Positions 1-5,543 of a DNA stretch of 5,543 bases are shown here, piece by piece. Positions within the stretch are counted from its first letter, which is position 1. Every line of letters starts with the position of its first letter. The stretch is from MGR-bin208 sp043779285 (lineage in GTDB: Bacteria; Bacteroidota; Bacteroidia; Chitinophagales; Chitinophagaceae), in NCBI GenBank assembly GCA_043779285.1, contig JAYWEL010000054.1:1-5543 (forward strand). The letters run 5' to 3'. Both the position numbers and the translations under genes were made by a program. The notes beneath the pieces are model-generated. The model ran no database searches. It was not told the origin of the DNA and saw only the letters and a program-made list of their open reading frames with translations.

Positions 1-628
1 CTAATGTATCTTTTACATCGTAAAGCGATAAGGCACTTTGATAAAGTTTATCTTTTGTTAGTTTATCAATGTTATAGCCTGTTAACTCGGCTATAGCTGA
101 GTTCTCTTTTATCCACCTTGTTGTCTCCAGTTCCGATGCCGGGTATACCGCCCTGCTGATAATTTGTGTAGCGGCTAATTGTACCTGCTCTTCGGTAAAG
201 CCTTTGTCTGATAATACTTTGCCAATACCCAGTTGTTCAAAACAGTTATAACCTATCCATTCTGCACCAATCTCTCTTGCATTGGTATGCTTTAAGGTAT
301 CGGCATCTACCATCCGGGAACGATGCGCTGTAAAGTCTATATCAAGCTTTTTTGAAGCGATTATTCTTTGCCAGTAATCTTCTGCCAGTTTTATTACTAC
401 GGGATCTGATTCTTCAAATAAATACTGTTTTAAATGGTATCTGTTTGTTAAGTGTTTTTGTATTTTAACCAACTGCTCTGTGCTGGCTTCGTCTTCTATA
501 AATCCAATGTTTACAATTGTTCTATGGCATACCCTGTCTTCTGCATTGCGATAACTCTCTACCAAACGGTAGTAACCGTCTGAGGTTTCTTTTTTGGGAT
601 TATATCGCATGCTTACTTTAAAATACAC
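1..628 (-). CDS. IS1634-family transposase, N-terminal part (runs off left edge)
   Basis: This is an open frame of 209 codons without a stop, cut by the left edge; complete family members are roughly 550-600 residues. The protein would catalyse cut-and-paste movement of its insertion sequence. The N-terminus carries the pattern I associate with IS1634 transposases: GYYRLVESYRN at residues 18-28, RVCHRTI at 32-38, and later SRAVYPASELETTRWIKENS at 158-177. The DDE catalytic residues should lie beyond the edge, so activity cannot be judged. Start choice: an in-frame TAA lies at 638-640. The GTG at 626-628 gives MYFKVSMRYNP, which resembles family N-termini better than the ATG at 608-610, which would drop six residues. 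No Shine-Dalgarno sequence is seen. The frame is undamaged over the visible part, so the element may be recent. The family assignment is from recall of sequence character, not a search. Confidence 0.85.
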   Translation of the reverse strand, partial: MYFKVSMRYNPKKETSDGYYRLVESYRNAEDRVCHRTIVNIGFIEDEASTEQLVKIQKHLTNRYHLKQYLFEESDPVVIKLAEDYWQRIIASKKLDIDFTAHRSRMVDADTLKHTNAREIGAEWIGYNCFEQLGIGKVLSDKGFTEEQVQLAATQIISRAVYPASELETTRWIKENSAIAELTGYNIDKLTKDKLYQSALSLYDVKDTL

Positions 629-1043
629 TGCCGCAAGTTAATTGACTGCCCGCCTAAATAGCACAACCCCTGTGTACTACAAATCAAAAATAGCCCCTGA
701 GATTCTGCTGTATAATTATTGATCGTACCTCCCCCCATAAAAATGCTCTAAATTGTTTTTTTTAAAATGAAAATTTAACAGATGAAGGGGAAAAAGCTGC
801 AATGTGGGTTAATAACCACTTTAATTTTTTGCTTGCTTCTTGTCTTTACAAATCTCAAAACTATGCTTTGCCTAGTTACTGTTTTCAACAACATTAATAA
901 ATAAAAATTGGATGAAAAACAATTTGCTATTTATTCAACGTTGAAAAAGACAATACAAAAAGCAGAAATTTTAGTAAAGAAAAAAGCAGCCAACATGTGA
1001 AGTGGATAAACTTAAAAAAGTATGGGGAATAAATCAAACTATC
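629..1043. other. AT-rich intergenic gap between transposase and bshC
   Basis: This 415-base stretch lies upstream of the transposase and downstream of bshC. It should contain the insertion sequence's terminal inverted repeat, but with the other end out of view I cannot place it. The part nearest the transposase has two similar strings on the plus strand: AAATAG followed by CCCCTGTG (656-674) and AAATAG followed by CCCCTGAG (688-701). These could be transposase-binding or terminal sequences. Beyond about 740 the DNA becomes extremely A/T-rich, with long homopolymer runs. The only reading frame of note is the weak small ORF at 782-904. No strong hairpin-plus-T-run terminator for bshC is visible; AAGT/ACTT around 1000-1014 gives only a 4-bp stem. 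I see no RNA gene here. Confidence 0.6.
782..904 (+). CDS. possible 40-residue membrane peptide or gene remnant
   Basis: This is a tentative small ORF on the strand opposite to all its neighbours. It starts with ATG at 782 and ends with TAA at 902-904. The predicted peptide begins MKGKK, giving a positively charged N-terminus, followed by a hydrophobic stretch at about residues 9-22 (GLITTLIFCLLLVF), then a second less hydrophobic part and the ending NNINK. That layout resembles a signal peptide or a single membrane segment. There is no lipobox and no recognisable family. The same frame stays open for another 31 codons after the stop (905-997) with a lysine-rich, plausible-looking composition, so this could be the decayed end or start of a larger gene disrupted near the insertion sequence. 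In DNA this AT-rich, hydrophobic or lysine-rich frames also occur by chance, and no ribosome binding site supports translation. Confidence 0.2.
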   Translation: MKGKKLQCGLITTLIFCLLLVFTNLKTMLCLVTVFNNINK

Positions 1044-2648
1044 CTACTTCCTATTTTGAATAATAGTAAACTCCTGCTCGAAACTGAGTGAATCACGGTA
1101 TAACTGATCAATAAAGTCTTTCCCGAATTTTGCATAGAATGGTATAAAATTTTCCACCCTTTCCTGCAATCCATTTTTTGGGAAATATTGTTGCCTGATT
1201 TCCTGTATCTGATTTTGCTGCGAAATAAAATTCTTTTTTTCTGCCCGCAACATTTTCTTCTCCAACTGATCTAATTTATTAAGGATCGTTATTTTCAATG
1301 CAACCACGTGTGCCGACAATGTGGGATCTACCGTTTCGGCTTGCAATTTTATCTCATCGTACAAAGCTTCCACTTTTTCAGACTGTCCGTTCAATCGCAG
1401 GTTCTTTTGCGATTCTTTTTCCACAATTTTATTCAGTAGTTCATTTTCTGATTTAAAAAAATCCTCGATCTGCAGATTCAATTTTGCTATTTTCTCATTC
1501 CATTTTGGCTCTGTTAACAAAAATGAATTCCGCAAAACCAGTACTGGGAATGATGTATTGAAATGCTTGAAAAGATCTTTCAGTTGCAGCCAGTAAGCCA
1601 GTTCTCCTCCCCCGCCGATAAATGCAATATTGGGTAAAATTGTTTCCTGATATATGCCACGTAAAATCACATTTGGACTGAACCGTTCTGGATATTGATG
1701 CAATTCTTCCAGCATTTGTTTTTCATCGAAAACCAGGTTGGAATTTAAAATTCGGAAACTGTTTTTGTCATGCACAATCCGTTCCCGCAAATTATCTTTT
1801 AAATAAAACAGGTTTATTTCCCTTGGGGATGCCTGTACTTTATATAACTCCGCAAGTTTTTGAGAACTTTGCTCAACTATTTCATTGGTGGTATTACTAA
1901 AAAGATCATTTTCAAAAACCGGGATCATACCTTTTTTCAACGAAGCATTATCCGGCAGCAAAACAATTAACCCATAATCCTGAAAAAGAATATTTACAAA
2001 ATGAAACGTCGCTAATTCAACAGTTGCATTCAGTTGGTAACAATTTTTTATAACAGCAATTATTTCATTACCAAATGGATGCACAGCCACTTCTCCTTCA
2101 AGCCGTTCAATTAGTTTCAAAAACCCGGCATCAATTTTCATTCTTCCAACAGCACCGGTTTGTTTTGTTTTCCATTCCAGTTTTTCACCATGTATATTCA
2201 AGTGCCCCAACTCATCAAAGTCTGCATCTTCAGAGCCCATATAAAATACCGGGACAAAATTATTTTCGGGCATCAATTCCTGTAACTGATCGGCAAGCTT
2301 GATGGCATGAAGGATCTTATAAATAAAATATAACGGACCGGTGAGAATATTGGGTTGATGTGCTGTACAGATTGTGAATGTATTTTCCTCAAGCAGCAAT
2401 TCGATATTGTTTTTTACCGAATCGGTTGTAGTAACAGTTAAGTATTGCTTCCTTAATTCATCAACCAACAATGCCCGGTTTGTAGTAATTTTTTTACTCT
2501 TTTCTATGGCATTTTTAATTCCGTGAAAGGATGCGGGATTGGAATAAAATGGTTCCAGCGATTTATGCTGATCAATATAATCGAGTACAATTGGGGTGAA
2601 CTGATTTGTTTGCCGATATGGAACCCGTAAAGTTGAACATTCAATCAT
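1044..2648 (-). CDS. bshC: bacillithiol biosynthesis cysteine-adding enzyme BshC
   Basis: BshC is the putative cysteine ligase of bacillithiol synthesis. It adds L-cysteine to the glucosamine-malate made by BshA and BshB, giving the cytoplasmic low-molecular-weight thiol used for redox balance and detoxification. The 534 residues match the usual length of about 540. Family-typical blocks visible are TAHQPNILTGPLYFIYK (residues 95-111), FYMGSEDADFDELGHL (135-150), FIGGGGELAYWLQLKDLF (343-360) and VLRNSFLL (371-378). A charged helical stretch from about 390 to 485 fits the coiled coil known in this family. The ATG start gives MIECSTLRVPYRQTNQF, which looks like a normal Bacteroidota BshC N-terminus; no Shine-Dalgarno precedes it. 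The gene lies 56 nt downstream of the propeller gene on the same strand, so read-through transcription is possible. No bshA or bshB is in the window. The frame is intact with a TAG stop. Confidence 0.93.
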   Translation of the reverse strand: MIECSTLRVPYRQTNQFTPIVLDYIDQHKSLEPFYSNPASFHGIKNAIEKSKKITTNRALLVDELRKQYLTVTTTDSVKNNIELLLEENTFTICTAHQPNILTGPLYFIYKILHAIKLADQLQELMPENNFVPVFYMGSEDADFDELGHLNIHGEKLEWKTKQTGAVGRMKIDAGFLKLIERLEGEVAVHPFGNEIIAVIKNCYQLNATVELATFHFVNILFQDYGLIVLLPDNASLKKGMIPVFENDLFSNTTNEIVEQSSQKLAELYKVQASPREINLFYLKDNLRERIVHDKNSFRILNSNLVFDEKQMLEELHQYPERFSPNVILRGIYQETILPNIAFIGGGGELAYWLQLKDLFKHFNTSFPVLVLRNSFLLTEPKWNEKIAKLNLQIEDFFKSENELLNKIVEKESQKNLRLNGQSEKVEALYDEIKLQAETVDPTLSAHVVALKITILNKLDQLEKKMLRAEKKNFISQQNQIQEIRQQYFPKNGLQERVENFIPFYAKFGKDFIDQLYRDSLSFEQEFTIIQNRK

Positions 2649-2690
2649 TTGGTAAAAATATAAAGAGAAACTACCTCATAAAAAATACCG

Positions 2691-2703
2691 GTTAAAAATT
2701 AAC
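2691..2703 (-). terminator. weak candidate hairpin after the propeller gene
   Basis: Just past the TAG stop of the SMP-30-like gene, the minus strand reads GTTAA-TTT-TTAAC, a perfect 5-bp inverted repeat with a 3-base loop. About five bases later there is a run of six T (2680-2685). The geometry is loosely that of an intrinsic terminator, but the stem is short and AT-rich, so it could at most partly separate bshC from the genes upstream. Chance is a serious alternative in DNA of this composition. Confidence 0.2.
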
Positions 2704-2704
2704 G

Positions 2705-3538
2705 CTAATTTATTTTGTAAGCCACCACTGTATTCCGCCAGAATGTTGGCACAAATACTGTTTTTGTTTTAGGGTTGTAACCAATATCTGCAGTGTTTTT
2801 CTTTTCCTCCCTGGTATCCAGCAATAAAGATTTTGTGCCATCTTTTTTTACATACCAAATGGCACCCTGCCAGCAGGAAATGATAAATTCATTTTCTTTA
2901 ACCTGCTCAATTCCATCGGTTCCACCTTCCATGCCATCTGCTATTTTCGTCAGCGATTTATCTTTTTCCATTTTAAAAAATCCACCGGCATCCAGCAAAT
3001 AAACAATGCTTCCTTTAACCAAAATGCCATTCGGTCCATTTAAATTCTCCAACAATAATTCAGGCTTTCCATTTATTACCCGGTATACTTTCTTGGCTTT
3101 TGAATCGGTTACATAAATCACCCCTTTTTTGTCAATGGATATATCATTCAATCCCACAGATCCTGCAACCGGTATTCTTTTTACTATAGCTGCTTTATCA
3201 ATATCGATGACGGCTATTTCGGTCAGATCAGCAACATATAATTTACCCTTATGCAAACCCATTCCTTTAGGTGATTCCAAACCGGTCACCCAATCTACCA
3301 CAATATTTTTTCCGTCCTCACTCAGGATACCAATGGAGCCTTTACCATCTTTTTCCCATGGCTGAAGTCCATCAATATTACTGACATACAGAATCTTGTT
3401 TTTTGCATCATGCAAAACAGATTCAGGCACTTTAAAAACTGAATCCGTTTCCCACAACTTCTCCAGTTTCTGTGAAAACGATTGTGTTGCAATAAAACAG
3501 CATGTAATGCCTAAAAGATTTTTTACTAAATTTTTCAT
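2705..3538 (-). CDS. exported SMP-30/gluconolactonase-like beta-propeller protein
   Basis: A 277-residue protein with an N-terminal Sec signal peptide: MKNLVKN, then a hydrophobic core, then TQSFSQ, with likely cleavage near residues 22-23. The mature part should therefore act in the periplasm or outside the cell. The rest consists of repeated short blade-like segments such as KILYVSNIDG (48-57), KLYVADLTEIAVIDI (99-113) and GVIYVTDSKAKKVYRV (139-154), as expected for a six-bladed SMP-30/NHL-type propeller. By pattern, E39 (PESVLHD), N170 (GPNGI) and D208 (GTDGIE) could be the divalent-metal ligands known from SMP-30 lactonases, and N131 a further active-site residue; that alignment is by eye. 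Substrate unknown: a sugar lactonase role is possible, but many such exported proteins are uncharacterised. It starts 31 nt after the oxidoreductase stop, suggesting one transcript. No Shine-Dalgarno sequence; the start is set by the signal peptide. Confidence 0.8.
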   Translation of the reverse strand: MKNLVKNLLGITCCFIATQSFSQKLEKLWETDSVFKVPESVLHDAKNKILYVSNIDGLQPWEKDGKGSIGILSEDGKNIVVDWVTGLESPKGMGLHKGKLYVADLTEIAVIDIDKAAIVKRIPVAGSVGLNDISIDKKGVIYVTDSKAKKVYRVINGKPELLLENLNGPNGILVKGSIVYLLDAGGFFKMEKDKSLTKIADGMEGGTDGIEQVKENEFIISCWQGAIWYVKKDGTKSLLLDTREEKKNTADIGYNPKTKTVFVPTFWRNTVVAYKIN

Positions 3539-3542
3539 AACG

Positions 3543-3558
3543 TATTTTTTAAAAAATA
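3543..3558. repeat. 16-bp perfect palindrome upstream of the propeller gene
   Basis: TATTTTTTAAAAAATA reads the same on both strands and lies 4 bases before the ATG of the SMP-30-like gene, filling half of the 31-nt gap after the oxidoreductase. It could be an AT-rich leader that keeps the start codon unstructured, a regulator half-site pair, or a weak bidirectional terminator. A stem made only of A-T pairs with no loop is a poor RNA hairpin, and T-runs followed by A-runs are common in such DNA. Confidence 0.3.
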
Positions 3559-3569
3559 ATTAATACCGG

Positions 3570-4820
3570 TTAATCAAACCGATGTGGTGAAAAAGGGTTT
3601 AAATCAATCGAAGTCTTTTTTTCATTTACTATTTCCTCAACCAGTTTCCCGGTTGCAGCACCCAAGCTTAAACCAACCATTGCATGACCCGTAGCAATGA
3701 CAAGGTTATTAAAACTTTTTGCATTACCAACATAAGGCAACCCGTCTGCCGAGCAAGGTCTGTAACCATACCAAACCTTGTCCATGGTTGGCAAAGGCAC
3801 ATCAAAATCGGGGAAATAATTTTTCACCGCATCCAATATTCCTTGTACACGACTCATACGCGGTGGAGTTTTGGTAGATGTAATTTCCATCGTGCCACCA
3901 AAACGTATTTTATTTCCGTCCATTGGCGTTATAGCTACCCGGCCTTCCATCAACACGATAGGATGATTTAATTTGTATGGCGAATCTTCCAGCGTTACAG
4001 AATAACCTCTTCCGGGAACCAGCGGCAAACTGATACCAAATTGTTTACCCAACTCCCTGCTCCAGGAACCCGCTGCCAAAACTACTTTATCAGTAGCATA
4101 TTCATTTTTATCTGTTACTATATGTGTTATTCGTCCATTCACTTTTTTGCAACCATTCACTTCTTCATTTTTGATAAATACTACTCCTGATTGCTCCAAC
4201 AAATTCAACAGGCTGCTCATTAATTTTTGAGGATACAAATGGGTGTCGCATTTAAAATAAACACCTCCCAAAGCATTTATATTAACCCCGGGTTCCATTT
4301 GCCGAATCTGTTCCATGCTTAACACTTCAGCATCCAAACCAAACTCTTTTGCATGTTCTACATGATGTATGCCCTGAACTCTTTTTGCTTCTGTCTGAAA
4401 AATTTCCAGCAAACCTTTTTGCTCAAAAGCCATATCAAAACCGGGAATGGAATTCCATGATTCAAATTCTGCCAAACTTAAAACTGCAAAATCCAACAGC
4501 GGTTTGGCAGCCTGTTCTACTTTTTCAGGGGTTGCACTGCGCAGAAATTTTAATCCCCAATCAATCAAACTCATGCTTAAACGGGGCTGTACATAAAACG
4601 GGCTTTTAGAATTCAGCATCCATTTCATACCCTGTTTCACTATACCCGGCGTAGCCAATGGAACAAAATGGCTTGGACAAACATATCCGGCATTACCATA
4701 CGAACAGTTATCGCTAAAATCTCCTTTATCTATAACAGTTACATCCCAACCCGATCTGTTTAAATATAAGACAGAACTTAACCCGATAATTCCCCCGCCA
4801 ATAATAACTACTTTACTCAC
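3570..4820 (-). CDS. FAD-dependent D-amino acid (cis-4-hydroxy-D-proline) dehydrogenase, DadA family
   Basis: This 416-residue protein is of the DAO/DadA flavoprotein type. The dinucleotide-binding fold is at the N-terminus: VVIIGGGIIGLSSVLYL (4-20), with the GGGIIG loop and acidic D31 at the end of the second strand. Further typical elements are VVLAAGSWS (246-254), PGRGYS (269-274), GYRPCSADGLPYVG (352-365) and the C-terminal FAD-contact region ATGHAMVGLSLGAATGKLV (376-394). Family members oxidise D-amino acids to imino acids. Next to a proline racemase/4-hydroxyproline epimerase, the likely substrate is cis-4-hydroxy-D-proline, giving pyrroline-4-hydroxy-2-carboxylate; a general D-amino acid or D-proline dehydrogenase is the alternative. 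The electron acceptor cannot be read from sequence. The start is GTG at 4818-4820: an in-frame TAA sits immediately before it, and the next Met is residue 65, beyond the FAD loop. No Shine-Dalgarno sequence. The gap to the epimerase stop is 39 nt. Confidence 0.88.
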   Translation of the reverse strand: MSKVVIIGGGIIGLSSVLYLNRSGWDVTVIDKGDFSDNCSYGNAGYVCPSHFVPLATPGIVKQGMKWMLNSKSPFYVQPRLSMSLIDWGLKFLRSATPEKVEQAAKPLLDFAVLSLAEFESWNSIPGFDMAFEQKGLLEIFQTEAKRVQGIHHVEHAKEFGLDAEVLSMEQIRQMEPGVNINALGGVYFKCDTHLYPQKLMSSLLNLLEQSGVVFIKNEEVNGCKKVNGRITHIVTDKNEYATDKVVLAAGSWSRELGKQFGISLPLVPGRGYSVTLEDSPYKLNHPIVLMEGRVAITPMDGNKIRFGGTMEITSTKTPPRMSRVQGILDAVKNYFPDFDVPLPTMDKVWYGYRPCSADGLPYVGNAKSFNNLVIATGHAMVGLSLGAATGKLVEEIVNEKKTSIDLNPFSPHRFD

Positions 4821-4859
4821 TTAATTTTCATTAATAAACTGAAAGATATTATTCAACAT

Positions 4860-5543
4860 TCAAATCACCTGAAATCCTTTTGCAAACGGGTCATCTGAAG
4901 GATCAATGGAAATGATATTATGTCCATAGATTTTTGCCCAGCCTTCCACACTGGGCCGGATAGCCGGTTTACCGGCAATGGTTAATTCTTCTTCAATTCG
5001 TCCGATAAACTTACTGCCAATAATACTTTCATGAATAAATTCATCACCCGGTTTTAATTTCCCTTTTGCATACCATTGAGCCATACGTGCTGAAGTACCC
5101 GTCCCGCAAGGGCTTCGGTCGATAGCTTTATCGCCATAAAAAACAGCATTGCGGGCAGTGGATTTTTTGTCCATGACTGCACCTGTCCATAAAATATGCG
5201 AGCATTGGTTTATGGTGGGGTCTTCCGGATGAACAAACGCATATTTTTTATTGATATTTTTCCGAAGTTCCCTTGCCAGCGAAACCAATTTTTCTGCGGT
5301 GAAATTTTCCAATCCACTAAAATTTTTCTGCACATCTACAATGGCATAAAAATTCCCGCCATAAGAAACATCCACAAGCAATTTCCCCAACTCAGGACAA
5401 TCCACAACCAATTCAGTTGAATGAAGAAAGGATGGAATATTCGTAAGTTTTACAGATTTAACTTTCTCTCCTGCTTTTTTGTATTTGATTAAAACCAATC
5501 CGGCCGGCGTTTCCAGACGAACTTCGCCCTCTTTTTTCGGCAC
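4860..5543 (-). CDS. 4-hydroxyproline epimerase / proline racemase, C-terminal part (runs off right edge)
   Basis: The visible 227 codons are the C-terminal two thirds of a proline racemase superfamily enzyme; complete members are about 310-345 residues. The first visible codon is a GTG at the very edge, but it falls just before VRLETPAGLV, an internal region in this family, so I read the gene as truncated by the window and not starting there. The second catalytic cysteine is present in DRSPCGTGTSAR (residues 142-153 of the visible part, Cys146), preceded by RNAVFYGDKAID. A cysteine here argues against the trans-3-hydroxyproline dehydratase type known from human, which has threonine. The first catalytic cysteine lies beyond the edge. 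Racemases and epimerases differ at a few substrate-pocket residues I cannot place with certainty; the downstream FAD enzyme favours 4-hydroxyproline epimerase, converting trans-4-hydroxy-L-proline to cis-4-hydroxy-D-proline in the cytoplasm. The gene ends with TGA. Confidence 0.88.
   Translation of the reverse strand: MPKKEGEVRLETPAGLVLIKYKKAGEKVKSVKLTNIPSFLHSTELVVDCPELGKLLVDVSYGGNFYAIVDVQKNFSGLENFTAEKLVSLARELRKNINKKYAFVHPEDPTINQCSHILWTGAVMDKKSTARNAVFYGDKAIDRSPCGTGTSARMAQWYAKGKLKPGDEFIHESIIGSKFIGRIEEELTIAGKPAIRPSVEGWAKIYGHNIISIDPSDDPFAKGFQVI

Noticed and set aside
936..1001. Minus-strand 21-codon ORF rich in phenylalanine downstream of bshC
   Set aside because: It is short, made mostly of T-rich codons, and overlaps the equally weak plus-strand frame; nothing supports translation.
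1000..1043. Intrinsic terminator for bshC
   Set aside because: Only short stems (AAGT/ACTT and CTT/AAG) are present, with no stable GC stem followed by a T-run.
1321..1596. Plus-strand open frame of 91 codons inside bshC
   Set aside because: It is antisense to a well-supported bshC reading frame, and its serine/phenylalanine-rich composition is typical of an antisense shadow.
2649..2704. Bacteroidota-type promoter before bshC (TAnnTTTG-like strings in the gap)
   Set aside because: Several near matches such as TATATTTT and TATTTTTT occur on the minus strand, but none has a convincing upstream TTG element at the right spacing, and such strings are expected by chance in T-rich DNA.
3684..3971. 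Plus-strand open frame of 95 codons inside the oxidoreductase gene
   Set aside because: It lies fully antisense to the FAD enzyme, whose motifs are continuous through this region; no domain is recognisable in the antisense product.
5196..5420. Plus-strand open frame of 74 codons inside the epimerase gene
   Set aside because: It is antisense to conserved racemase-family sequence and has no features of its own.
5541..5543. GTG at the right edge as a true start of the epimerase
   Set aside because: The following residues match an internal region of the family, and about 100 N-terminal residues including the first catalytic cysteine would be missing.

Overview
The window comes from an AT-rich bacterial genome. 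It is most likely a member of the Bacteroidota, and Chitinophagaceae-like relatives are my best guess. The reasons are a BshC-type bacillithiol ligase in a low-GC genome, a Bacteroidota-looking IS1634-type transposase, AT-rich intergenic gaps, and no recognisable Shine-Dalgarno sequence before any of the visible start codons. The taxonomic call is inference. All five convincing genes lie on the minus strand, so transcription runs from right to left.

Right half (about 3570-5543): the tail of a proline racemase / 4-hydroxyproline epimerase gene, which runs off the right edge and lacks its N-terminal part. After 39 nt comes a DadA-like FAD-dependent amino acid dehydrogenase. Together they look like the first two steps of trans-4-hydroxy-L-proline breakdown: epimerisation to cis-4-hydroxy-D-proline, then oxidation to pyrroline-4-hydroxy-2-carboxylate. 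The deaminase and semialdehyde dehydrogenase of that route are not in view and may lie beyond position 5543.

Middle (2705-3538): 31 nt after the oxidoreductase is a gene for an exported SMP-30/gluconolactonase-type beta-propeller protein. It probably belongs to the same transcript, but its substrate is unknown. After a further 56 nt comes bshC (1044-2648), encoding the cysteine-adding enzyme of bacillithiol synthesis. It may be co-transcribed or have its own promoter.

Left end (1-1043): a gene-poor, very AT-rich stretch (629-1043) separates bshC from the N-terminal third of an IS1634-family transposase that runs off the left edge. The gap contains one weak candidate small membrane peptide and possibly a decayed reading frame.

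I find no CRISPR array, tRNA, rRNA or recognisable riboswitch, and no convincing undescribed system. The more interesting points are the exported propeller gene attached to the hydroxyproline genes, the GTG start that directly follows an in-frame stop, a 12-bp motif shared by two gene junctions, and the possible small or broken ORF beside the transposon.
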